Part shown: positions 1 through 5,127 of the stretch, piece by piece
Position numbering within the stretch: position 1 is the stretch's first letter
Layout: the number at the start of each line of letters is the position of its first letter
Assembly (NCBI GenBank): GCA_913062655.1
Contig: CAJXXO010000208.1
Coordinates: forward strand, 1 to 5,127
Direction: 5' to 3'
Length of the DNA: 5,127 nucleotides
Source of the DNA: an uncultured Bacteroidota bacterium
GTDB taxonomy: Bacteria > Bacteroidota > Bacteroidia > Chitinophagales > S012-47
Position numbers and translations under genes: made by a program
Notes under the pieces: model-generated
Seen by the model: only the letters and a program-made list of their open reading frames with translations
Told to the model about the DNA's origin: nothing
The model's database searches: none

Positions 1-145
1 CAATTCTTCCTTGGTTAACCGACTGAGAAACAACTTGCCCATCAATAGCTGTTAATTGAATCGAAAATGATGGAATATTTGGAGGTAGAATTACATTTAT
101 CCATTGATTTGTTGGATTAGGAAATATTGAAATATAGTATTCTTC
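1..145 (-). other. Type IX secretion C-terminal sorting domain, type A, partial
   Basis: From about residue 466 the protein has the usual Por-secretion tail pattern: a beta strand ending in the FPNP motif (IFPNPTNQ), then WINVILP, IQLTAIDGQVV and a following strand. About 48 residues are visible. Family members are usually 70-80 residues long, so the last 25-30 residues, including the terminal lysine-containing strand, should lie just left of the window. Confidence 0.85.
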
Positions 146-1540
146 ATCTGAATTAACACCAGTAGCCAGATTGCACAAGGCTGCAATACTATCTTCTGGT
201 AGATCACAATTGAATATCATTACATCGTCAATACTGCCATTAAATGAGCTTTGCCGGGCATTCTGGTAATAGTGACTGCCCACCTTTACGTGCGCTATAT
301 TCTTATCAAAGAAGCTACCTTGATTGTGGACGGAAGTGGCTACTTCTGTACCATCCAAGTAAAGGGTCATGTCATTGGTATTGGTAACGGTGGCAGCGTA
401 ACAATGCCATTCTCCGTCCAAAGGAGCGGTAACGTCCAGTCTTGAGGATTGGCTATTCACTTCATCTCTCACTACTAAGCTTGTTTTACCATTTCCTGCA
501 TCAGCAAATAAGTTGATGACTGAAGATCCGGCACCAACACTATTTCCTCTTTGTGAAAAGATGCAATTTTCACCCGTGCCGCTTCCTGGTCCATTGATTT
601 TGGCTTTAGCAATAACTGTGAAAGTCCGAGAAGTAATTACGGGTTGATTGCCATTAAGCGTAATCTCATCATCGACACCATCAAAAAGTAAGGCTTGATT
701 GGGTGCTCCTGCATAATTTGGTGCTCCTATTGCACCGGAAACGATACCATTGAGGTTATTCCCCGAAGTATCCATAGCATTATTGTCCAACGGGTACGAA
801 GCTTGTAAGCCACAAATGAAGGGCTCATCTTCATCGTGGAGCGCTTTAATCTCCATATCGGAAAGTGTACAATCAAAAATACGTAGCCAATCTATATCAC
901 CCTCAAATGCAGAGCGCAGCGAATTTTGATAGTAATGGGAGCCAATGGTAACATGATCAATATTGACATTGTAACTGCCAGGTTGGTTGTGGCTGATTTT
1001 TCCCGCGAGATTACCATCAAAATACAGATTCATGAAAGTACCATCCGCGCTAATAGCGTAGGAATGCCATGCACCATCAGTTGGGGATGGAATCTTGATT
1101 CGTGTAGCACCACTATTGTTGTTATCGCGTAAGGTAAAGGTGATATCACCATTGGCCTCGGAAAAGAGATTTACTATGCTACCTCCACTGCCTGTGCCAG
1201 TGGCTCGTTGCGAAAAGATTATTTGATGGCCATCAGGTCCCGCTCCGTTACCGAGCATCTTTGCCCAAACAAAAACAGTGAAGTTTTTGCTATTGATGAC
1301 TGGAAGATTTCCATTCAAGATAATTTCATCACTTCCATCAAAATAGAACGCACCATTACTCTCTCCATTAAATCCAGTGGTCGAAGTAGCTCCAAATACA
1401 ATTCCATCATATCCACTTCCAGTAGCATCAGTGGCATCACCATCAAGATAGTATTCAGCAATTAAACATTGTGCAGATACTGAAATAGCTGCAATGAGGG
1501 CAAGAATGAGGGTGAGAATGAGGGTGAGAAGGACTCGCAT
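1..1540 (-). CDS. Secreted tandem LamG-domain protein with T9SS C-terminal sorting domain (3' end cut by window)
   Basis: The frame is open from ATG 1540-1538 to the left edge, giving 513 residues and no stop, so the C-terminus is missing. In order: a signal peptide (residues 1-23, likely cleavage VSA|QC), LamG/concanavalin A-like domain 1 (about 25-235), LamG domain 2 (about 243-456), a short linker, and the start of a type A T9SS sorting domain (about 466 onward, with IFPNPTNQWINV and later AIDGQVV). Both LamG copies carry FDG.D.I.LNGN.PVI, IFSQR, G.WH.YA and GSHYYQN. By family knowledge, such proteins cross the outer membrane by T9SS and are either anchored on the surface or released; LamG folds commonly bind glycans or proteins. 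No catalytic domain is visible, so a binding or adhesive role is inferred and the ligand is unknown. No clear Shine-Dalgarno precedes the start; the ATG was chosen because the signal peptide begins there. It is transcribed away from parE and is lower in GC. Confidence 0.9.
   Translation of the reverse strand, partial: MRVLLTLILTLILALIAAISVSAQCLIAEYYLDGDATDATGSGYDGIVFGATSTTGFNGESNGAFYFDGSDEIILNGNLPVINSKNFTVFVWAKMLGNGAGPDGHQIIFSQRATGTGSGGSIVNLFSEANGDITFTLRDNNNSGATRIKIPSPTDGAWHSYAISADGTFMNLYFDGNLAGKISHNQPGSYNVNIDHVTIGSHYYQNSLRSAFEGDIDWLRIFDCTLSDMEIKALHDEDEPFICGLQASYPLDNNAMDTSGNNLNGIVSGAIGAPNYAGAPNQALLFDGVDDEITLNGNQPVITSRTFTVIAKAKINGPGSGTGENCIFSQRGNSVGAGSSVINLFADAGNGKTSLVVRDEVNSQSSRLDVTAPLDGEWHCYAATVTNTNDMTLYLDGTEVATSVHNQGSFFDKNIAHVKVGSHYYQNARQSSFNGSIDDVMIFNCDLPEDSIAALCNLATGVNSDEEYYISIFPNPTNQWINVILPPNIPSFSIQLTAIDGQVVSQSVNQGRI
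173..1468 (-). repeat. Duplicated LamG module (two diverged protein repeats)
   Basis: Copy 1 runs from about residue 25 to 235 and copy 2 from about 243 to 456, a period near 218 residues. The best-conserved block compares residues 193-224 with 414-445: 19 of 32 positions are identical, including GSHYYQN and the closing Ile-Phe-x-Cys. Each copy opens with a cysteine (Cys25, Cys243) and ends its conserved block with another (Cys224, Cys445). At the DNA level the copies differ at many third positions, so the duplication is not recent. Confidence 0.85.
1472..1540 (-). other. Signal peptide (Sec, signal peptidase I type)
   Basis: Residues 1-23 have a short basic start (MRV), a hydrophobic core rich in Leu and Ile, and a VSA cleavage motif before Gln24-Cys25. 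Cys25 is not preceded by a proper lipobox (the residues before it are Ser-Ala-Gln), so this is read as signal peptidase I cleavage and not as a lipoprotein signal. Confidence 0.88.
1493..1528. repeat. Three tandem copies of a 12-bp unit inside the signal-peptide coding sequence
   Basis: On the + strand, AATGAGGGTGAG occurs exactly at 1505-1516 and 1517-1528, and with two mismatches (AATGAGGGCAAG) at 1493-1504. On the coding strand this gives two LTLI units and one LALI unit, which form the hydrophobic core of the signal peptide. The unit is a multiple of three, so gain or loss of a copy would keep the reading frame. Confidence 0.9.
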
Positions 1541-1570
1541 AGTCTCTATGGTTTTTCTGAAATGAAAACA

Positions 1571-1585
1571 TCTCTAAAATAGAGA
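1571..1585. repeat. Short perfect inverted repeat in the LamG gene leader
   Basis: TCTCTA (1571-1576) and TAGAGA (1580-1585) are perfect inverted copies around AAA, ending 31 bases upstream of the LamG start codon. It could be an operator-like site or a weak hairpin in the leader. It is AT-rich and short enough to occur by chance. Confidence 0.3.
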
Positions 1586-1670
1586 ATTAGTATTACTTAC
1601 GGGTTGCATCTGTTGCATTGGCTGTTCCTTTTCGTTCAATTTGTACAACTGTCTTCTTGTAATGTGTAGC

Positions 1671-1679
1671 TGTGGATAA
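1671..1679 (-). promoter_or_regulatory. Perfect DnaA-box 9-mer (TTATCCACA)
   Basis: The + strand reads TGTGGATAA, so the minus strand carries TTATCCACA, the high-affinity DnaA-box sequence known from Escherichia coli oriC. It ends 7 bp before the proposed -33 element of the parE promoter, where a bound protein could affect transcription. Only one perfect box was noticed, so there is no case for an origin. The sequence match is certain; binding and function are inferred. Confidence 0.5.
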
Positions 1680-1686
1680 TATCCTC

Positions 1687-1716
1687 CTGCAATAGCGCGT
1701 ATTTCAGCTAATTTTG
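1687..1716 (+). promoter_or_regulatory. Candidate Bacteroidota-type promoter for parE-parC
   Basis: TAATTTTG at 1709-1716 fits the Bacteroidota -7 consensus TAnnTTTG exactly. A weak -33 element, CTG at 1687-1689 in place of TTG, lies 19 bases upstream, which is the usual spacing. Transcription would start near 1722-1725 and give a leader of about 50 bases. The weak -33 half limits confidence. Confidence 0.5.
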
Positions 1717-1727
1717 GAGTACCAAAA

Positions 1728-1754
1728 ATCGGGCCCCACGCCTGTCAGCCCGAT
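1728..1754. repeat. 7-bp inverted repeat in the predicted parE leader
   Basis: ATCGGGC (1728-1734) and GCCCGAT (1748-1754) can pair around a 13-base loop, just after the proposed transcription start and 9 bases before the parE Shine-Dalgarno. On the minus strand the hairpin is followed directly by a run of Ts (complement of A1724-1728), so it could instead be a weak terminator for antisense transcription leaving parE. Either role is inferred from the fold alone. Confidence 0.4.
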
Positions 1755-1763
1755 CGAACCCCG

Positions 1764-1770
1764 AAGGAGG
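1764..1770 (+). promoter_or_regulatory. Strong Shine-Dalgarno sequence that fixes the parE start
   Basis: AAGGAGG ends 6 bases before ATG 1777. This ideal spacing supports ATG 1777 over the in-frame TTG at 1714, which has no such site, would add 21 residues unlike the family N-terminus, and lies inside the -7 element. Confidence 0.85.
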
Positions 1771-1776
1771 ACGCAC

Positions 1777-3669
1777 ATGGCAGAACAGCAATTTACCTAC
1801 GATGAAAGTACGATTCGTTCCCTCGACTGGCGCGAGCACATCCGCCTGCGCCCCGGAATGTACATCGGCAAACTTGGAGACGGCTCTAGCCCGGAGGATG
1901 GCATCTACATCCTGCTCAAGGAGGTGATCGACAATGCGATCGATGAGCATATGATGGGCTACGGAAAAACGATCGATATCAATATCGATGATGATGGACG
2001 GGTAACCGTACGTGACTATGGGCGCGGTATCCCCCTGGGAAAAGTGGTGGAGTGTGTTTCCAAGATCAATACCGGTGGTAAATACGATACGCGTGCCTTC
2101 CAAAAGTCAGTGGGGCTGAATGGAGTCGGTACCAAGGCCGTCAATGCACTCTCCACTTATTTCAAGGTAAAAGCCGTGCGTGATGGGCAAGCCAAAGTCG
2201 CTGAATTTGAGCAGGGAGAATTGACGCAAGACCATAAAGTGGCTCAGTCAGAGGAGAAGAATGGAACGGAGGTAGAGTTTGTACCGGATGGTACCATCTT
2301 CAAGAAGCTGAAGTTTATCCCCGACTACCTGGAGACCATGCTCTGGAACTACGCCTACCTGAATGCCGGACTCACCATCCGCTTCAACGGGCAGCGCTTC
2401 CACAGCAAAAATGGCCTGCACGATCTCATTCAGAACAATACGGAAGAGGAAGAACTGCGCTATCCGATCATTCATCTGAAAGGGGAGGATATCGAGTTTG
2501 CCCTCACTCACAACAGCCAGTATGGCGAAGAGTATTACAGCTTCGTCAATGGCCAGAATACCTTGCATGGCGGTACGCACCTAAATGCCTTCAAGGAGGG
2601 CATTGTAAAGACGGTCCGCGATTTCTATGGCAAGCAATTCGACACTTCCGATGTACGAGCCTCCATTGTGGGCGCCATAGCAGTGCGCATACAGGAGCCG
2701 GTCTTTGAGTCGCAGACGAAGACCAAACTCGGCTCCACCCACATGTTTCCAGAGGGACCTACCGTGCGGGGATACATTGTTGATTTCGTAACCAAAGAGC
2801 TGGATAACTACCTGCATAAGAATCCGGATACGGCCGAAAAATTGCTCAAGCGTATCCAACAGAGCGAGCGCGAGCGCAAGGAGATGGCCGGTATCAAAAA
2901 ACTGGCCAATCAACGCGCTAAAAAGGCCAACCTGCACAACAAGAAGCTGCGCGATTGCCGGGTGCATCTGCCCGATCAGAAGCATGACAGGAAATTGGAG
3001 ACCACACTCTTCATCACCGAGGGGGATAGCGCCAGTGGGTCGCTGACCAAGGCGCGTGACGTGCAGACACAGGCCGTATTCTCATTACGGGGTAAACCAC
3101 TGAATGTCTACGGCCTGACCAAAAAGGTGGTGTACGAAAACGAGGAGTTCAATCTCCTGCAACACGCGTTGGGCATTGAAAACGACCTGGATGAACTGCG
3201 CTACAATCAAGTGGTGATCGCTACGGATGCTGATGTGGATGGGATGCACATTCGATTGTTGTTGTTGACCTTCTTCCTGCAGTTTTATCCGGAGCTGGTT
3301 AGGAATGGCCATCTGTATGTGTTGGAAACGCCTCTATTCCGGGTGCGCAATAAGAAGGAAACCATCTATTGCTACAGTGAGGAGGAAAAACGGGCGGCTG
3401 TGATCAAACTAGGCAAGAGCGCGGAGATCACTCGATTTAAGGGACTGGGTGAGATCAGCCCGGACGAATTTCAGCAGTTTATCGGCTCAGATATTCGTCT
3501 GGAGCCGGTATTGCTACGAAAAGATGCTACGATCAACCAGATCCTGGAATACTACATGGGCAAGAATACGCAGGAACGCCAAGACTTTATCATCGGCAAT
3601 TTGCGGATAGAAAAAGATGAGCCGGAAGGCATTGCGGAGGCAACAGCAGAAACGGCAAACGCGGAGTAA
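1777..3669 (+). CDS. parE: DNA topoisomerase IV subunit B (ParE, Bacteroidota type)
   Basis: A complete 630-residue protein, the usual length for a type IIA topoisomerase B subunit. It binds and hydrolyses ATP to drive strand passage and, with ParC, unlinks replicated chromosomes in the cytoplasm. The N-terminal GHKL ATPase shows Glu49 and Asn53 in EVIDNAIDE, Asp80 in RDYGRGIP, and a glycine-rich lid GLNGVGTK (113-120). The transducer carries the QTK loop (Gln313, Lys315 in SQTKTKLG). The TOPRIM domain has Glu415 in TEGDSAS, the DxDxD set Asp484/486/488 in TDADVDGMHIR, and RFKGLGEI (553-560). The tail is acidic and Ala-rich, probably disordered. GyrB is the alternative. ParE is preferred because the partner follows directly, because of the lid sequence GLNGVGTK, and because SLRGKPLN, VRNKKETIYCY and YYMGKNTQERQ match Bacteroidota ParE as I remember it. 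Confidence 0.95.
   Translation: MAEQQFTYDESTIRSLDWREHIRLRPGMYIGKLGDGSSPEDGIYILLKEVIDNAIDEHMMGYGKTIDINIDDDGRVTVRDYGRGIPLGKVVECVSKINTGGKYDTRAFQKSVGLNGVGTKAVNALSTYFKVKAVRDGQAKVAEFEQGELTQDHKVAQSEEKNGTEVEFVPDGTIFKKLKFIPDYLETMLWNYAYLNAGLTIRFNGQRFHSKNGLHDLIQNNTEEEELRYPIIHLKGEDIEFALTHNSQYGEEYYSFVNGQNTLHGGTHLNAFKEGIVKTVRDFYGKQFDTSDVRASIVGAIAVRIQEPVFESQTKTKLGSTHMFPEGPTVRGYIVDFVTKELDNYLHKNPDTAEKLLKRIQQSERERKEMAGIKKLANQRAKKANLHNKKLRDCRVHLPDQKHDRKLETTLFITEGDSASGSLTKARDVQTQAVFSLRGKPLNVYGLTKKVVYENEEFNLLQHALGIENDLDELRYNQVVIATDADVDGMHIRLLLLTFFLQFYPELVRNGHLYVLETPLFRVRNKKETIYCYSEEEKRAAVIKLGKSAEITRFKGLGEISPDEFQQFIGSDIRLEPVLLRKDATINQILEYYMGKNTQERQDFIIGNLRIEKDEPEGIAEATAETANAE
3663..3666 (+). promoter_or_regulatory. 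parC ribosome binding site inside the end of parE
   Basis: GGAG lies in the last sense codons of parE, 6 bases before the parC ATG, and the parE stop sits between them. Ribosomes ending parE are well placed to start parC, so translational coupling is likely and would help keep the subunits near equal amounts. Confidence 0.7.
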
Positions 3670-3672
3670 GAC

Positions 3673-5127
3673 ATGGCAGAAGATAGGCAAAACAAAGGCC
3701 CGGAAACGGGTGGCAGCAAACAACTGGCCGTTAGTGGCATGTACGAGAATTACTTTCTCGACTACGCCAGCTACGTGATCATGGAGCGGGCGGTACCGGC
3801 CCTGGTAGATGGACTCAAGCCGGTGCAGCGCAGGATCCTCCATGCTATGAAAGAAATGGATGATGGCCGGTTTCACAAGGTGGCCAATATTATCGGCCAG
3901 ACCATGCAATACCACCCCCACGGAGATGCCGCCATTGGAGATGCCTTGGTTAATATGGGGCAGAAAGACCTGCTGATCGATACGCAGGGTAACTGGGGCG
4001 ATGTGCGTACCGGTGATCCATCTGCCGCACCTCGCTATATCGAAGCCCGGCTCTCCAAGTTTGCCCTTGAAGTAGCTTTCAACCCACAGATTACCGAGTG
4101 GCAGCTCAGTTATGATGGCCGAAAGAAAGAACCGGTGCTACTGCCCATGAAGTTTCCCATGGTGCTGGCACAAGGTGCTGAAGGTATTGCCGTTGGGCTG
4201 GCAACCAAGATCATGCCGCATAATTTCCAGGAGCTGTGCAAAGCCTCCATGGATGTGCTGAAAGGGAAAAAGACCAATATCTTACCCGACTTCCCTACGG
4301 GTGGCCAAGCTGACTTTACCCAGTACAATGGCGGTCAACGCGGAGGGAAAATTCGTTTGCGAGCCGATATTGAGGTGGCAGATAAGAAAACCTTGCTCAT
4401 CAAAAGCATACCCTACGGCACCACCACTACCAGTTTGATCGATTCCATCATCAAAGCCAATGATAAAGGGAAGATCAAAATCAAGAAGGTGGTGGATAAT
4501 ACCGCTGAGCACGTGGAAATTCAGATCGAACTGCCTGCCGGTGTAAGCCCTGACCTGACGGTGGATGCCTTGTATGCTTTTACCAATTGTGAGCAATCTA
4601 TTTCGCCCAACTGCTGTGTGATCCAGGAGGAGAAGCCACAATTCCTGGATGTCAATGATATTCTGAAGATCTCGACCGAGCAGACCAAGGAGTACCTCCG
4701 CCAAGAGTTGGAGATTCGAAAAGGGGAGCTACAAGAAAAACTGTTCTTCAACTCGCTGGAAAAAATCTTCATCGAAAACCGCATCTACCGCGATATTGAA
4801 GAGTGTGAAACGTGGGAGGCGGTGATCGAGACTATCGATAAAGGTTTAGATCCATTCAAACCACAGCTACTGCGAGCGGTGACGGAGGATGATATTGTCC
4901 GCCTTACCGAAATCAAGATCAAGCGTATTTCGAAGTACGACTCCTTTAAGGCGGATGAGATCATGCGCAGGTTGGAGGAGGAACTGGCACAAGTAGAGCA
5001 TCACCTGGCCAACCTGACCGACTATGCTATCGACTATTTCCAGATGTTGCTGGACAAGTTTGGCAAAGGCAAAGAGCGCAAAACACAGATCAAAAACTTC
5101 GATACTATTGAGGCTTCGCAGGTGGTG
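3673..5127 (+). CDS. parC: DNA topoisomerase IV subunit A (ParC), N-terminal part, cut by window end
   Basis: The frame is open from ATG 3673 to the right edge: 485 residues of a protein usually about 850-900 long in this phylum. It is the DNA breakage-reunion subunit, forming a covalent 5'-phosphotyrosine link and acting as a dimer with two ParE. The winged-helix region has ALVDGLKPVQRRIL (43-56) and YHPHGDAAIGD (80-90); the catalytic pair is Arg121-Tyr122 in AAPRYIEARLSKFA. Next come the tower region (GIAVGLATKIMPHNF, FPTGG) and a charged helical stretch (about 425-450) of the long coiled coil leading to the C-gate. The C-terminal beta-pinwheel, which separates ParC from GyrA best, is outside the window, so the call rests on the neighbouring parE and the overall Bacteroidota ParC look; GyrA is the alternative. 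The Ser83-equivalent of E. coli GyrA is Ala86, while the acidic residue four later is kept as Asp90. The start lies 3 bases after the parE stop. Confidence 0.93.
   Translation, partial: MAEDRQNKGPETGGSKQLAVSGMYENYFLDYASYVIMERAVPALVDGLKPVQRRILHAMKEMDDGRFHKVANIIGQTMQYHPHGDAAIGDALVNMGQKDLLIDTQGNWGDVRTGDPSAAPRYIEARLSKFALEVAFNPQITEWQLSYDGRKKEPVLLPMKFPMVLAQGAEGIAVGLATKIMPHNFQELCKASMDVLKGKKTNILPDFPTGGQADFTQYNGGQRGGKIRLRADIEVADKKTLLIKSIPYGTTTTSLIDSIIKANDKGKIKIKKVVDNTAEHVEIQIELPAGVSPDLTVDALYAFTNCEQSISPNCCVIQEEKPQFLDVNDILKISTEQTKEYLRQELEIRKGELQEKLFFNSLEKIFIENRIYRDIEECETWEAVIETIDKGLDPFKPQLLRAVTEDDIVRLTEIKIKRISKYDSFKADEIMRRLEEELAQVEHHLANLTDYAIDYFQMLLDKFGKGKERKTQIKNFDTIEASQVV

Larger units (their letters stand above)
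1541..1776. other. Divergent intergenic region between the LamG gene and parE
   Basis: This 236-bp stretch separates two divergent genes and shows no convincing coding frame. It holds a short perfect inverted repeat (1571-1585), a 7-bp direct repeat GTTGCAT at 1603-1609 and 1612-1618, a perfect DnaA-box 9-mer (1671-1679), an 11-bp palindrome overlapping it (GGATA-A-TATCC, 1674-1684), a -7-like element (1709-1716), a 7-bp inverted repeat (1728-1754) and the parE ribosome binding site. I found no good TAnnTTTG element facing the LamG gene, so its promoter is not assigned. Confidence 0.8.

Noticed and set aside
251..1465. Three short + strand frames (251-445, 926-1132, 1208-1465)
   Set aside because: They are antisense to the LamG gene, whose minus-strand frame has a signal peptide, repeated domains and a sorting tail. 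The first two sit at equivalent positions of the duplicated domains, as expected for shadows.
1603..1618. GTTGCAT direct repeat (1603-1609 and 1612-1618) as an operator
   Set aside because: Two 7-bp copies 9 bases apart could easily be chance, and no known regulator matches them.
1671..1716. A replication origin in the intergenic region
   Set aside because: Only one perfect DnaA box was seen, with no cluster of boxes, no long AT-rich unwinding region and no dnaA or dnaN neighbour in view.
1714..1776. In-frame upstream extension of parE starting at TTG 1714
   Set aside because: The 21 added residues do not resemble a ParE N-terminus, the TTG lies inside the -7 element, and ATG 1777 has an ideal Shine-Dalgarno.
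1708..2103. 131-residue open frame antisense to the start of parE
   Set aside because: It lies opposite highly conserved ParE coding sequence and shows no recognisable motif or ribosome binding site; it is a by-product of parE codon use.
2977..3094. Arg438 of ParE in place of the Lys447 of E. coli GyrB as a drug-resistance change
   Set aside because: Arg in this LRGK motif is common in ParE proteins, and the key EGDSA aspartate (Asp417) is intact, so it looks like normal family variation.
3514..3921. 135-residue antisense frame across the parE-parC junction
   Set aside because: Both real genes are clear on the + strand here, and the antisense product has no family resemblance.
4282..4704. 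140-residue antisense frame inside parC
   Set aside because: It lies opposite conserved ParC core sequence and has no independent support.

Overview
The window looks like chromosomal DNA from a member of the Bacteroidota. Three signs point there: a secreted protein ending in a type IX secretion (T9SS) C-terminal sorting domain, a parE-parC pair whose proteins read like the Bacteroidota versions of topoisomerase IV, and a TAnnTTTG-type -7 promoter element ahead of parE. The moderate GC of the topoisomerase genes and the clear Shine-Dalgarno sequences would fit a Saprospiria- or Cytophagia-like lineage better than a low-GC Flavobacterium, but that placement is only a guess.

Bases 1-1540 (minus strand) hold most of a secreted protein: a signal peptide, two tandem LamG/concanavalin A-like domains about 218 residues apart, and the start of a T9SS type A sorting domain cut by the window edge. 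Bases 1541-1776 are a divergent intergenic region containing a perfect DnaA-box 9-mer, a probable parE promoter, a 7-bp inverted repeat in the predicted parE leader and a strong ribosome binding site. Bases 1777-3669 encode a complete ParE of 630 residues. Bases 3673-5127 encode the first 485 residues of ParC, cut by the right edge before its C-terminal DNA-wrapping domain.

ParE (ATPase and TOPRIM) and ParC (DNA breakage and rejoining) form the A2B2 topoisomerase IV that unlinks daughter chromosomes. The genes are three bases apart, with the parC ribosome binding site inside the end of parE, so they are very probably co-transcribed and translationally coupled. The LamG gene points the other way, has lower GC, and has no evident functional link to them.

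I do not see a new biological system here. The points most worth a second look are the DnaA box beside the parE promoter, the 12-bp tandem repeat that encodes the signal-peptide core, the duplicated LamG module with symmetric cysteines, and the alanine at the main quinolone-contact serine position of ParC.
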